The notes: generated from the letters alone by a model not told the origin. Shown: positions 46,721-55,914, counted from the stretch's first letter. The stretch: 64,000 nt of DNA from Solibacillus sp. FSL W7-1464 (GCF_038004425.1 NZ_JBBORC010000001.1:3201001-3265000), one strand, 5' to 3'. Translations and numbers: made by a program.

Positions 46721-47272
46721 GTGAAAATTCAAATTCAGTTGTTCAAAGCTTTCTTTGTGTCTGGAATTCTTGGGTTCGGTGGGGGTCCGACAATAATTCC
46801 ATTACTTCACAAAGAAGTGGTGGAAAAGTATAAACTTATGACGGATGATGATTTTTCCGATGTTTTATCAATCGGAAACACACTTCCTGGTCCGATTGCG
46901 ACAAAGATGGCAGGCTATATTGGTTACCGTATAGGCGGAGTGCTCGGGTTAATCAACGCCTTGTTTGCGACGGTAATGCCTACTGTACTATTAATTATTA
47001 TTCTATTAAATTCTTTGAAACAATTTAGCAACTCCGATTTTATCAATAATATGTCTAAAGGGGTTATACCGATCGTGACAGTAATGATGGGGCTGTACGC
47101 ATTCGACTTCCTGAAAAAATCGCATAAATCTTTAGGTCTGAAAATCAGCGCCATTATTTTCTTATATAGTTTTATTACGATGGTTGTATTCGATCTCCAT
47201 CCTGGGATTATCATTGCTTCCCTCTTAATATTGGCGCTTGCACTGCCAGCTAAAGGAGGAAAAGAACAATGA
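46721..47272 (+). CDS. Chromate transporter, N-type half (ChrA single domain)
   Basis: This 183-aa membrane protein has one CHR domain with about six helices. Conserved motifs are FGGGPTIIPLLHKEVV near the N-terminus and GNTLPGPIATKMAGYIGY. Single-domain ChrA proteins occur in tandem pairs that work together. They export chromate in proton symport, though the natural substrate may be sulphate-like. GTG is the start, since the nearby ATGs run into stops. It overlaps the next gene by four bases (ATGA). Confidence 0.88.
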   Translation: MKIQIQLFKAFFVSGILGFGGGPTIIPLLHKEVVEKYKLMTDDDFSDVLSIGNTLPGPIATKMAGYIGYRIGGVLGLINALFATVMPTVLLIIILLNSLKQFSNSDFINNMSKGVIPIVTVMMGLYAFDFLKKSHKSLGLKISAIIFLYSFITMVVFDLHPGIIIASLLILALALPAKGGKEQ

Positions 47273-47796
47273 TATTTTGGGAACTTTTTATTGCATTTTT
47301 AATACCGAATCTTTTGGCATACGGTGGCGGGCCTGCTTCAATCCCATTAATTGAGCATGAAGTGGTGGACAGGTATGAGTGGATGACGCAAAGTGAATTC
47401 AGTGAATTTCTTGCTTTGGCAAATTCGCTTCCCGGTCCAATTGCAACGAAGATGGCAGGCTATATCGGATTTGAAGTCGGCGGATTTTTAGGGAGCATTA
47501 TAGCGTTATTTGCAACAGTTGCCCCTACCCTGATTTTAATGATCACACTTTTGAATCTACTACATAAATATAGAGATTCGCCTAAAGTAATGCGGTTATC
47601 AAGCTTTGTCTTACCTGCAATTGCCGTATTATTAATTTCATTAACATTCGATTTCGCAAAGTCTTCCTATGAATCAAATAAACTGATTCCAACAATTTTA
47701 ATGATTGCCGGAAGCTATATTGCATTGGAAAAATTTAAAGTTCCTTCTATTATAGTTATCGCCGTCGGGTTATTAATTGGCGGATTCTTGTTATAA
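47269..47796 (+). CDS. Chromate transporter, second half (ChrA single domain)
   Basis: This 175-aa partner CHR protein has the matching motifs YGGGPASIPLIEHEVV and ANSLPGPIATKMAGYIGFE. It is clearly homologous to the upstream gene and translationally coupled to it. The pair corresponds to a long ChrA split at its domain boundary, like B. subtilis YwrB/YwrA. It is terminated by the hairpin at 47821–47858. Confidence 0.88.
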   Translation: MIFWELFIAFLIPNLLAYGGGPASIPLIEHEVVDRYEWMTQSEFSEFLALANSLPGPIATKMAGYIGFEVGGFLGSIIALFATVAPTLILMITLLNLLHKYRDSPKVMRLSSFVLPAIAVLLISLTFDFAKSSYESNKLIPTILMIAGSYIALEKFKVPSIIVIAVGLLIGGFLL

Positions 47797-47820
47797 ATAT
47801 AATGAAGTGTATTATAACCC

Positions 47821-47858
47821 AAAAAGCTACTTTTCTCTGAGAGAAAAGTAGCTTTTTT
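47821..47858 (+). terminator. chrA pair terminator
   Basis: AAAAAGCTACTTTTCTC and GAGAAAAGTAGCTTTTTT form a 17-bp perfect stem with a three-base loop. Confidence 0.93.
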
Positions 47859-47868
47859 GATGAGCTCT

Positions 47869-48035
47869 AAAATTGATTTCCATTCCGGGGACGCTCTCCG
47901 GGGGCGTGGCATGGGGCCAACACGATGTTGGTCACAAAAGCGTTGCCACAGGACGTGGCGCACTTAGCTTTTGTTCATTAGTCTCAGGCGTCACGCTTAT
48001 CCCCCAGGAGTCGCCCCTCCATTCCAATCAATTTT
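47869..48035. repeat. Repeat family A, copy A4
   Basis: Outer arms are AAAATTGATT (47869–47878) and AATCAATTTT (48026–48035), where A1 has GG/CC in place of AA/TT, so pairing is kept. The core (CCAACA/TGTTGG, ACAAAAGC/GCTTTTGT, GCCAC/GTGGC) is nearly identical to A1 and A3. It lies between the chrA terminator and the ecsB stop codon, 87 bases from the latter. Confidence 0.85.
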
Positions 48036-48121
48036 AATATTCGTTTCTAATAAAGTTTCCTTCTTATCCCACATATATCTACTTCTATGCCAACCTCTAT
48101 TTATTGTTACAATTCCATTTT

Positions 48122-49300
48122 TTATTTTGACATTCTCATCGTCAGTTCGCTCACTGCGATAATGACAACCGGTATGATATAAAACTGCGGCTGCATGACT
48201 GCGCAAAGTGTCACGATAATGGCCTGAACAATGCTCAGTTGGCGAAGCAGCTTTGCGACAGCCTGTTTTCTCGTATCGCGAGGAATCGGATAAAGCATGT
48301 CCATTCGGAAATCCCCTGCCGACATGAGCGCATACTTAAGCTGAAGCGTTGTTGCAAATGCCAGTGCACCGACAACGATCCAAGTCACAAAAGGAATCGT
48401 AATAAACATCGCAATAACAGCTGAAATCGCCGTTAGCCGCACCCATAAATAAAAATGGTCATCTGTACGGATAAACGTCCGGTATATTAAATACGCCTGT
48501 GTATTTTCCTTTTTATAGCTGATCGCTTTATAGGCAATATCCAGCCATGCACGACGTTTTACTGAGCCCTTTAAATGCGGTACATCTGTAAAGTAGTTGG
48601 CAAAACGGTAAAAACGCATCATACGGTTTTGCTCAAGCTTAATAAAATGTTCGTACGGCACAGGATGATCCTGCACTTTTTTCTTCAACGTCATTGTATA
48701 ATAGGCCATCATAATGAGAAATACGATACCCAGCAAACCGTCTGTCAATGTCATTTGAATCCCGATTATTGAAACGATCGCCCTTACAACACGATCCAGA
48801 AATATGGCATTGCCGCGATTTGCATAACGGTAATTGAATTCGGCGCGAACATTAATAAATTTTAATACCGCAATAAATGCAGCCGTCAGCCAAATCTCAC
48901 CCGCGCTGAGTGTCGTAACCTCTTTCAACAATGGAATCGTAATTATATACAGAACGACCGGCAACAATAGCTGTGACCAGAATGTCCAGTTCATCGCCTT
49001 TTTAAAGTAGTTCGGCATTTGGCTTTCAAGCGGCAATAGGTAAACTTGATCGGGTTCTTTCAGCAATGTGACAGGTCTGCTTAATGCAACCAGGACACCT
49101 GTTACAATGGCAATAAGCCATTCTGCCAGGAAATCCGGCTGCACGACCTTCAGCCATTCGCTGTACTGATATCCCCCTGCCCCTAATATAAAGACAAGGA
49201 CAATCGCAATATGCCCTGTAAAGACGAAGCGCATATACTTCATCACTTCGCCGATGTAATGCTCGAAGCGCTTAGCCCATACACTATGCATGCTGTTCAT
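48122..49300 (-). CDS. ecsB: ABC transporter permease EcsB
   Basis: EcsB (392 aa) is a polytopic membrane subunit with hydrophobic segments along its length (IAIVLVFILGAGG, LIAIVTGVLVAL, and several near 280–385). With EcsA it supports protein secretion, competence and processing of intramembrane-protease substrates in B. subtilis. AAGGAG precedes the ATG, which overlaps ecsA by 17 bases. ecsC, third in the B. subtilis operon, is absent; repeat A4 follows instead. Confidence 0.9.
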   Translation of the reverse strand: MNSMHSVWAKRFEHYIGEVMKYMRFVFTGHIAIVLVFILGAGGYQYSEWLKVVQPDFLAEWLIAIVTGVLVALSRPVTLLKEPDQVYLLPLESQMPNYFKKAMNWTFWSQLLLPVVLYIITIPLLKEVTTLSAGEIWLTAAFIAVLKFINVRAEFNYRYANRGNAIFLDRVVRAIVSIIGIQMTLTDGLLGIVFLIMMAYYTMTLKKKVQDHPVPYEHFIKLEQNRMMRFYRFANYFTDVPHLKGSVKRRAWLDIAYKAISYKKENTQAYLIYRTFIRTDDHFYLWVRLTAISAVIAMFITIPFVTWIVVGALAFATTLQLKYALMSAGDFRMDMLYPIPRDTRKQAVAKLLRQLSIVQAIIVTLCAVMQPQFYIIPVVIIAVSELTMRMSK

Positions 49301-50033
49301 TGTCCTGCTCCTTTGTCATCGCAATATACAAATCATCCAGTGTCGCAGTCGGCATATTGAACGCTTTGCGCAAATCATTCATTGTCCCTTGTGCCCGTAC
49401 ACGCCCCTCATGAAGCAGAATGATGCGGTCACAATGTTTTTCTGCAGTCGATAAAATATGTGTCGACATTAAAATCGATGCACCTGCACGCTTTTTATTA
49501 TCCATTTGGTCAAGCAATGACTGAATGCCGAGCGGATCCAACCCGACAAACGGCTCATCGATAATATACAGACTTGGATCGACCAAAAAGGCGCACATGA
49601 TCATTACTTTCTGGCGCATCCCCTTTGAAAAGTGCGATGGGAACCAGTTCAGTCGCTTTTCCATACGAAATTCCTTCAATAAAACTTCAGAGCGCTCATC
49701 CAACGTTTTTTCATCTAACCCATAGGCCATTGCCGTTAATTGCAAATGTTCTTTTAATGTTAACTCTTCATATAGTACGGGTGTTTCCGGAATATAGGAG
49801 AAGCTTGACCGGTACTTGTCCAAATTTTCCTTTAACGTCACACCATTTAAACGAATTTCCCCGGAGCGCGGCAGGAGCGTACCAATAATATGCTTGATCG
49901 TTGTACTTTTCCCCGCACCATTAAGGCCGATTAAGCCAACCAGCTCTCCTTTATTAATTTCAAATGATAAATCTTGAATCACAGGCTTTCTCGTATAACC
50001 ACCTGTTACATTTTGCAGTTGTAAAATTGTCAC
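49284..50033 (-). CDS. ecsA: ABC transporter ATP-binding protein EcsA
   Basis: EcsA (249 aa) is the cytoplasmic ATPase of the Ecs transporter. Walker A is GLNGAGKST, the signature HFSKGMRQK is degenerate as in this family, and Walker B is LYIIDEPFVGLDP. GTG at 50033 is taken as start because GAGGAG is eight bases upstream. The GTG at 50042 sits inside the ribosome-binding site. It is divergent from hit. Confidence 0.92.
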   Translation of the reverse strand: MTILQLQNVTGGYTRKPVIQDLSFEINKGELVGLIGLNGAGKSTTIKHIIGTLLPRSGEIRLNGVTLKENLDKYRSSFSYIPETPVLYEELTLKEHLQLTAMAYGLDEKTLDERSEVLLKEFRMEKRLNWFPSHFSKGMRQKVMIMCAFLVDPSLYIIDEPFVGLDPLGIQSLLDQMDNKKRAGASILMSTHILSTAEKHCDRIILLHEGRVRAQGTMNDLRKAFNMPTATLDDLYIAMTKEQDNEQHA

Positions 50034-50344
50034 AGTCGTCACTCCTCTTTTCTAAAATTTAGTTTATCAAAAGCGAATAAAATTGAACACTGAATGCAAC
50101 ACTCAATTCAAAGAACAAAAAATAAATCCTTTATATAAGAAAGTAGTTTTCCGAATAATCTATGATAGAATAAAGAAAAATAATAGTATGTTCACCATAA
50201 ATTGGGGTTGTACAAATTGATATTTATTGCAGGCGGGTGCTTTTCGAGAAAATTTTCCGCGCTTTCACCCTCTCAATTTACATTATCATTATTTTCTAAC
50301 TTCTCATGGTGAAAATCAAAAACAAAAAAGGAGCGATAAATAAT
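50034..50344. other. Intergenic region between ecsA and hit
   Basis: This 311-bp A/T-rich spacer must hold divergent promoters for ecsAB and hit. TATGATAGAAT near 50160 is a plausible -10 region without a clear -35 partner. One dyad is visible, GGGTG (50235–50239) with CACCC (50266–50270). No ORF with a ribosome-binding site is found. Confidence 0.4.
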
Positions 50345-50764
50345 ATGAGTGATTGCTTATTTTGCAAAATTATTGCCGGTGAAATTCCAAGTATTAAGGT
50401 TTATGAGGATGAGCATACTTTTGCCTTCATGGACATTGCCCCGCTAACAAAAGGCCATACACTGTTAATCCCGAAAACGCACTGTAAAGATTTATTTGAA
50501 ATGTCTGAAGATGTGGCACGCAATCTATATGCTGCTGCACCGAAAGTAGCAAATGCCATTAAAGCAGCCTTTAACCCGGCCGGAATGAATACGATCAATA
50601 ATAACGGAGCTGAAGCAGGTCAAACTGTTTTCCATTATCATTTGCATCTTGTTCCGCGCTATGACGAAAAAGATGGACTTGTTGTCAACTGGAATGGCCG
50701 TTCACAGGAATTCCCGCCAGAAGTGCTGTCGACACTTTCCGAGGAAATTAAATCACACTTATAA
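50345..50764 (+). CDS. hit: HIT-family protein Hit
   Basis: This 139-aa histidine-triad nucleotide hydrolase has the motif HYHLHLVPR near residue 98. The N-terminal CLFCKIIAGEIPS is a typical zinc-associated HINT start. Family members cleave nucleotide phosphoramidates or dinucleoside polyphosphates. AAGGAGCG precedes the ATG at 50345. Divergence from ecsAB matches B. subtilis. Confidence 0.94.
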   Translation: MSDCLFCKIIAGEIPSIKVYEDEHTFAFMDIAPLTKGHTLLIPKTHCKDLFEMSEDVARNLYAAAPKVANAIKAAFNPAGMNTINNNGAEAGQTVFHYHLHLVPRYDEKDGLVVNWNGRSQEFPPEVLSTLSEEIKSHL

Positions 50765-50806
50765 TTGCTCCGATCATGGCTACATAATGGTATGAGGAGA
50801 CTATGG

Positions 50807-50844
50807 CCAGCATCTTTTTCATATGTGAAAATGCTGGTTTTTCT
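50807..50844 (+). terminator. hit terminator
   Basis: CCAGCAT and ATGCTGG arms with an inner TTTTTCAT/ATGTGAAA stem are followed by a T-run, about 45 bases after the hit stop codon. Confidence 0.8.
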
Positions 50845-50939
50845 TTTAATACATCTCTGTCCCATCTTTTCAATGTTTACCGGAAGATGGATTCGGAAAA
50901 AGATTTGGATAACAAATATAAAAAAGCGAGGTTACCACT

Positions 50940-51320
50940 ATGAAAGCAAAATCATTTTTACTAGGTGTTACAACAGGCATCGTTAGCGGTGCAGCAGTCA
51001 TTTTATTCACAGCACCACAGTCAGGGACAACTTTACGACAAAATTTATTGGAAAACACAAAAAACGCTAAATCAAAGTTTCAAGGTGTTCAAAGCGAATT
51101 AAATAGCGAATTGACTAGTGTGAAGCAATCCATCACAACGTTAAAGGCAGAAGTCCAAAATAGTATGCCTAGTATAGTAAATGAATTAAAGGATAGTTTG
51201 GCAAATTTCAAAACACAGATTGAACCCGAAACGATAAATTTAAAACAAGAAATAGAGAAATTACAGAATTCTATAAGTGAAATCGAGAAAAATATACCTT
51301 CAAACAAAAATGACGGGTAA
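50940..51320 (+). CDS. yhaH: YtxH-domain protein (YhaH)
   Basis: This 126-aa protein has a short N-terminal hydrophobic segment (FLLGVTTGIVSGAAVILFTAPQSG, the YtxH signature) and then a long amphipathic helix, probably coiled coil, to residue ~120. It is likely membrane-anchored and of unknown function. GCGAGG precedes the ATG. Its place between hit and scoC matches B. subtilis yhaH. Confidence 0.88.
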   Translation: MKAKSFLLGVTTGIVSGAAVILFTAPQSGTTLRQNLLENTKNAKSKFQGVQSELNSELTSVKQSITTLKAEVQNSMPSIVNELKDSLANFKTQIEPETINLKQEIEKLQNSISEIEKNIPSNKNDG

Positions 51321-51509
51321 TGAATAGCGATTCACCGCCATTACTTTAGAACTAATTCAAACTATAAAAACTGTCAAATCAATCTTAAATTTATCTTTTT
51401 ATAGCATAAATCAACCAATGTTGAATTATTCCATTTTTCTAACTTTAAACTCTTTTCTTTTATTGCTATAATAATTTTAAAATGTTAATGAAAGAAGAAG
51501 GTGATTGCT

Positions 51510-52067
51510 TTGACAGAAGATTTATACTCGCAAAGAGAGGCTATGTTATTTAGCCAAAGAGTCGCACAACTTTCGAAAGCACTATGGAAAGCTATCGAAA
51601 AAGATTGGCAAACATGGATTAAACCTTTTGATTTAAATATTAATGAACACCATATTTTATGGATTTCATATCATTTGAAAGGTGCCTCCATTTCAGATGT
51701 AGCTAAATTTGGTGTCATGCATGTATCTACCGCTTTCAACTTTTCAAAAAAATTAGAAGAACGTGGATTACTTACTTTCTCAAAACGTGATGAAGACAAA
51801 CGAAATACATATGTTGAGTTAACTGATAAAGGCGCTGAACTCATCTTACGTATGTACGATCATTATCACGATACAGAACATACGATTTTAACTGGTGCAT
51901 TGCCGTTAAAAGAACTTTACGGACGTTTCCCGGAGTTTTTAGATGTAATGGCTGTTATTCGAAATATTTATGGAGATGACTTCATCGAAATATTTGAACG
52001 GTCTTTCTTCAACTTCAAAGAAACAATCGATGACAAAGGAAAGCCTTCAATCTCAACAACTTCATAA
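51510..52067 (+). CDS. scoC: MarR-family regulator ScoC (Hpr)
   Basis: ScoC (185 aa) is a transition-state repressor of extracellular protease and sporulation genes. Winged-helix residues ~50–110 read [42 protein letters not shown]. The likely start is TTG at 51510 (Met-Thr-Glu-Asp-Leu) with AAGGTGAT upstream. A GTG at 51501 lies within that purine block. The neighbours hit, yhaH and prsA match B. subtilis. Confidence 0.93.
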   Translation: MTEDLYSQREAMLFSQRVAQLSKALWKAIEKDWQTWIKPFDLNINEHHILWISYHLKGASISDVAKFGVMHVSTAFNFSKKLEERGLLTFSKRDEDKRNTYVELTDKGAELILRMYDHYHDTEHTILTGALPLKELYGRFPEFLDVMAVIRNIYGDDFIEIFERSFFNFKETIDDKGKPSISTTS

Positions 52068-52207
52068 AGTGATAGTAAGAAATGTCGCCAATTTTAAATG
52101 GATGACATTTCTTTTTTTATTTATTATAGTTAGTTTTATGTTTAATAATGTTACGTTAATGGAAAAGCATAATACGTCCTTTTCCATAATGATTTAGGAG
52201 GGCTGAC

Positions 52208-52747
52208 ATGCATTGTTGGAAAACGATCAACATTGAGCGCGAATATGGTACGGGAAGGCTTGTACTATTGGCAATCACTCTTTTCGTCCTTGTATTTTGC
52301 TTTTCATACATTGCATTTAGTTTTAATTTTAACGGCAAGCATATCGACCGCCATTTTTGGTTAGTTTTATTAGTAATACCTTTTGTTTATCCTATGCACA
52401 AATTATTGCATTATTTCGCTCTGCTTCAACATAGAAAATCACTCGTCGTTCGTTTTAAAATCCAGCATTTCATGCCGGTTGTCCGCATGCGTCTGCAAAA
52501 CGGCATACCGAAAAAATCTTACATTTTCGCACTCGTTACACCTTTTGTTACGATTAATTCCGCATTGATTGCTGGAGGCATTTCCTTCCCTGAATATGCG
52601 CATTATTTTAGTGGTCTGCTCGCATTTCACTGTTGTATTTGTCTGATGGATTTTTTATATGTGAAAAATTTAATGTCTGCACCAAACAATGCTATAATTG
52701 AAGAAACGCCAAGAGGTTATGAAATTTTAGTTCCGCTTGATATTTAA
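52208..52747 (+). CDS. DUF3267-like membrane protein
   Basis: This 179-aa protein has about four hydrophobic segments (~20–40, ~50–66, ~107–125, ~130–147). The HKLLHYF motif after the second resembles the HExxH-like position of DUF3267 proteins but lacks the Glu. AGGAGGG precedes the ATG. It lies between scoC and prsA, where B. subtilis has small yha genes. The function is unknown. Confidence 0.7.
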   Translation: MHCWKTINIEREYGTGRLVLLAITLFVLVFCFSYIAFSFNFNGKHIDRHFWLVLLVIPFVYPMHKLLHYFALLQHRKSLVVRFKIQHFMPVVRMRLQNGIPKKSYIFALVTPFVTINSALIAGGISFPEYAHYFSGLLAFHCCICLMDFLYVKNLMSAPNNAIIEETPRGYEILVPLDI

Positions 52748-52781
52748 GTTTTTATTGATGCTTTAGAGGGGAGGAATAAAT

Positions 52782-52967
52782 TTGTTACTACTTGTTGTAA
52801 TTTTATTCTCAGTAATATACTTATTCCAAATAAATCGAATGACTGCCGCATTATGCAGTCGACGCGAAATTCCAGAAGAAAAACAGCCAAAAATTTTCCG
52901 TACGATTAATGTACTGATTACGATTTTACTAGTGAGCATGTATGTCGAAGTACTGCTGGCCGTTTAA
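52782..52967 (+). CDS. Small membrane protein, unknown
   Basis: This 61-aa protein has two hydrophobic segments (residues 1–15 and ~42–60) flanking a charged middle (SRREIPEEKQPKIFR). The start is TTG, with GGGGAGGAA seven bases upstream. It follows the DUF3267-like gene by 34 bases and is probably cotranscribed. I do not recognise the family. Confidence 0.65.
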   Translation: MLLLVVILFSVIYLFQINRMTAALCSRREIPEEKQPKIFRTINVLITILLVSMYVEVLLAV

Positions 52968-53006
52968 ATTATGTAATAATTTTTTGGTCATACTTTAATA
53001 ATTGGA

Positions 53007-53050
53007 AAAGGTGTGTTAAAAGCCGTAATGACTTTTAACACACCTTTCTT
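53007..53050. terminator. Convergent terminator
   Basis: AAAGGTGTGTTAAAAG and CTTTTAACACACCTTT form a 16-bp perfect stem between the small membrane-protein gene (+) and the YjcZ-type gene (-). It can serve both. Confidence 0.9.
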
Positions 53051-53052
53051 TC

Positions 53053-53157
53053 TTAGTAGATGAAAGCTGCACCTACAATAATCAACAAGATAAACAATAC
53101 AACTAAAAGAGCAAAGCCAGAGCCGTAGCCGCCGCCGTTGTAACCTCCGCCACCCAT
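53053..53157 (-). CDS. YjcZ-family sporulation microprotein
   Basis: This 34-aa peptide begins with a Gly/Tyr-rich stretch (MGGGGYNGGGYGSGFA) and ends with a single hydrophobic helix (LLVVLFILLIIVGAAFIY). That is the layout of YjcZ-type small sporulation or coat-associated proteins. AAGGGAGGTG precedes the ATG. Its stop is adjacent to a strong terminator. The ORF is short, but the family match and signals make it a gene. Confidence 0.88.
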   Translation of the reverse strand: MGGGGYNGGGYGSGFALLVVLFILLIIVGAAFIY

Positions 53158-53304
53158 ATTGACACCTCCCTTCTCTCTTTCTCTCAATATCGTATGCGCC
53201 TGTCGTCACAAAACTTAGGCACTCTTCACATGCAACCATTTTGTTTTTAAATCGTTTATGTTATAGTTACAATTGCATTAAAGTTAAGTTAGGAGCGTAT
53301 TTAA

Positions 53305-54153
53305 ATGAAAAAGTCCATTTTTGCATTAACAGTTGCTGCTTCAATCGGTTTAGCTGCATGCAGTAATCCAGGCGATGAAGTTGTTGTATCAACAAGCGTA
53401 GGCGATATCACTCAAGAAGAATTTTATAATTCGATGAAGGACATCGCTGGTGATCAATTACTGCAACAAGTAGTAGTTGAACAGATTTTAAACGATAAAT
53501 ATAAAGTGACTGACGAGGAAATCGAAGAAGAATTGAAGGGTGTAAAAGAGCAGTATGGCGAAAGCTATGAAGCTGTTTTAGCTCAAAGCAATTTAACGGA
53601 AGAAACGTTAAAAACAAATATTCGTTTCACGTTGTTACAAGAGAAAGCATTAAAAGATGTTGAAGTGACTGACGAGGAAATCGAAAAGTACTACAACCAA
53701 GCGTCTAAAGAATTAAACGCTCGTCACATTTTAGTGGAAGATGAAGAGACTGCCAAAGAAGTCAAAGCTAAATTAGATGCTGGGGAAGATTTTGCTAAAT
53801 TAGCGAAAGAATTCTCAACTGATCCAGGTTCAGGAGCACAAGGCGGAGATTTAGGCTGGTTTACAGTAGGTACAATGGTGCCTGAATTCAATGATGCTGC
53901 ATATGCATTGGAAATAGACCAAATCAGTGAGCCTGTACAATCTGAGCACGGTTTCCACATCATTCAAGTGACTGAAAAACGTGATGTGAAAGATTACGGT
54001 AAACTTGAAGACAAAAAAGAAGAAATCCGTGAGTCAATTGCAGCGACAAAAGCTGATTGGAACACGAAAATGGCAGAGTTAATCAACGAAGCTGATGTAA
54101 AAGTTAAAGACGAAGAATTAAAAGACGCATTTTCAGGCTTCAAAGCTGAATAA
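53305..54153 (+). CDS. prsA: Foldase PrsA (peptidyl-prolyl isomerase lipoprotein)
   Basis: PrsA (282 aa) folds exported proteins outside the membrane. The lipobox Leu-Ala-Ala-Cys is at residues 16–19. The central parvulin domain (~130–225) reads LNARHILVEDEETA…FAKLAKEFSTDPGSGAQGGDLGWF…HGFHIIQV. Flanking helical regions form the chaperone domain. AGGAGCG precedes the ATG. In B. subtilis ScoC-regulated proteases depend on PrsA, and scoC lies nearby. Confidence 0.96.
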   Translation: MKKSIFALTVAASIGLAACSNPGDEVVVSTSVGDITQEEFYNSMKDIAGDQLLQQVVVEQILNDKYKVTDEEIEEELKGVKEQYGESYEAVLAQSNLTEETLKTNIRFTLLQEKALKDVEVTDEEIEKYYNQASKELNARHILVEDEETAKEVKAKLDAGEDFAKLAKEFSTDPGSGAQGGDLGWFTVGTMVPEFNDAAYALEIDQISEPVQSEHGFHIIQVTEKRDVKDYGKLEDKKEEIRESIAATKADWNTKMAELINEADVKVKDEELKDAFSGFKAE

Positions 54154-54164
54154 TCGTTGACATA

Positions 54165-54200
54165 TAAATGCGAGACCCACTAACGGGCCTCGCATTTTTT
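54165..54200. terminator. prsA / PhnA convergent terminator
   Basis: AAATGCGAG and CTCGCATTT with inner CCC/GGG form the stem, and a T-run follows on the plus strand. Confidence 0.85.
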
Positions 54201-54534
54201 AGTTTTTCTTCACGAATTCCGATTTCAGCTTCATTGCACCAAAACCGTCAATTTTACAGTCAATATTGTGGTCGCCTTCTACAAGTCGAATGTTTTTAAC
54301 ACGTGTGCCGATTTTCAATGTAGAGGAGCTCCCCTTCACTTTCAGATCCTTTACAACCGTGACAGTATCACCTTCAGCCAACAAGTTGCCGTTTGCATCG
54401 CGAACGACTAATCCTTCTTCCACTGTTTCCGCCGATTGAGACCATTCATGCGCACATTCCGGGCACACATAATTCTGTCCATCTTCATACGTATACTCTG
54501 ATCCGCATTCCGGACACTTGGGTAACTGTTCCAT
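54199..54534 (-). CDS. PhnA/YjdM-family zinc-ribbon protein
   Basis: This 111-aa protein has an N-terminal zinc ribbon ([25 protein letters not shown]) and a C-terminal β-rich PhnA domain ([28 protein letters not shown]). Despite the name, the family is not a proven phosphonate enzyme. AGGAGG precedes ATG at 54534; the longer in-frame extension has no ribosome-binding site. Confidence 0.9.
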   Translation of the reverse strand: MEQLPKCPECGSEYTYEDGQNYVCPECAHEWSQSAETVEEGLVVRDANGNLLAEGDTVTVVKDLKVKGSSSTLKIGTRVKNIRLVEGDHNIDCKIDGFGAMKLKSEFVKKN

Positions 54535-54783
54535 TTTTATATACCTCCTGTAATTCATCCCCTCTATACTCGCATAGTTCCTGTTTATAAACAAGACTGT
54601 AAAAATAAATATGCCCAAAACACGAACATTCCCTTTTCCTTTGTGACAAAAATCTATATATTTTCTATAAGTTCTTCTCTTTTTTGTTTATTCGAAAGAT
54701 AATTTCAAGAATTTTCACATATCTGTGCCAAAAGGGTATATTATCAATTTATATTCTAATATTAAAATTCAGGAGTGATTGCA

Positions 54784-55881
54784 TTGACAGTAACGACAAA
54801 ACGCGCATTTAACTTTAATGCTGGTCCATCGGCATTACCATTGGAAGTTTTACAAAAAGCACAGGCAGAACTAGTAGATTTCAAAGGTACAGGTATGTCT
54901 GTAATGGAATTGAGTCACCGCAGCGCTGCATTTGAAGGCGTGCATAATGAAGCAATCTCAAATTTACGCGAGTTGTATGAAATCCCTGAAAACTATGAAG
55001 TACTATTTTTACAGGGTGGAGCAAGCCTTCAATTTTCAATGATTCCAATGAACTTCTTAAATGAAGGACAAAAGGCAAGCTATATCCAAACAGGTGCCTG
55101 GTCGGAAAAAGCCTTTGCAGAAGCGAAGTTATTCGGTACCCCTGTAGAGGCAGCAAGCTCAAAAAGCAATAACTACAAAAATATCCCGGCTCTTTCGGAT
55201 ATCCAAATCGACGAGGATGCAGCATACCTTCACTTAACATCGAACAATACAATTTTCGGTACACAATGGAAAACATTCCCGACTACGGGTGACGTTCCGC
55301 TGATTGCGGACATGTCTTCCGATATTTTATCGAAGAAAATTGATGTATCAAAGTTCGCTATGATTTATGCGGGTGCACAGAAAAACTTAGGCCCTTCAGG
55401 TGTAACGGTAGTCATCATCCGCAAAGATTTTCTTGAAAAAGCAAATTCAAATATCCCGACAATGCTGAAATTTGCAACGCATTCAAAAAATAATTCATTG
55501 TACAATACTCCTCCTACTTTCGGGATTTATATGTTAGGTGAAGTATTGAAATGGGTGAAAGCTGAAGGTGGCTTACAAGCGATCGAGCAGCGCAATGAAG
55601 AAAAGGCGAAGTATATTTATGATGTGATCGACAATTCGAACGGCTTCTACTACGGGCATGCAACTGATGATTCTCGCTCATTGATGAACATTACGTTCCG
55701 TGTAGCGGATGAAGAGCTGGAGAAAAAATTCCTTGATGAAGCAAAAACAGCCGGTTTTGTCGGTTTAAACGGTCACCGTTCTGTAGGAGGTTGCCGCGCT
55801 TCCACTTACAATGCTGTCCCGGTCGAAACATGCAAAGCCCTTGCTGATTTCATGGTGAAATTCCAGCAGGACAATCAATAA
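54784..55881 (+). CDS. serC: Phosphoserine aminotransferase
   Basis: SerC (365 aa) is a PLP enzyme converting 3-phosphohydroxypyruvate and glutamate to phosphoserine, step 2 of serine synthesis. The N-terminus FNFNAGPSALP and the Lys-PLP region YAGAQKNLGPSG are typical. The start is TTG at 54784 after AGGAGTGAT; GTG at 54775 overlaps the ribosome-binding site. serA, step 1, lies at 62117. Both are monocistronic. Confidence 0.95.
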   Translation: MTVTTKRAFNFNAGPSALPLEVLQKAQAELVDFKGTGMSVMELSHRSAAFEGVHNEAISNLRELYEIPENYEVLFLQGGASLQFSMIPMNFLNEGQKASYIQTGAWSEKAFAEAKLFGTPVEAASSKSNNYKNIPALSDIQIDEDAAYLHLTSNNTIFGTQWKTFPTTGDVPLIADMSSDILSKKIDVSKFAMIYAGAQKNLGPSGVTVVIIRKDFLEKANSNIPTMLKFATHSKNNSLYNTPPTFGIYMLGEVLKWVKAEGGLQAIEQRNEEKAKYIYDVIDNSNGFYYGHATDDSRSLMNITFRVADEELEKKFLDEAKTAGFVGLNGHRSVGGCRASTYNAVPVETCKALADFMVKFQQDNQ

Positions 55882-55914
55882 CAACTTAAGCCATAACAGC
55901 ACTTCTCATCATTA

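Noticed and set aside
51970-52197. 75-aa rightward ORF with a hydrophobic end overlapping scoC
   Set aside because: It overlaps the scoC 3' end in another frame, has no ribosome-binding site, and ends just before the Shine–Dalgarno of the DUF3267-like gene.
54701-54715. Possible CodY box upstream of serC
   Set aside because: Only about 11 of 15 positions fit the AATTTTCWGAAAATT consensus, which is expected by chance in such A/T-rich DNA.
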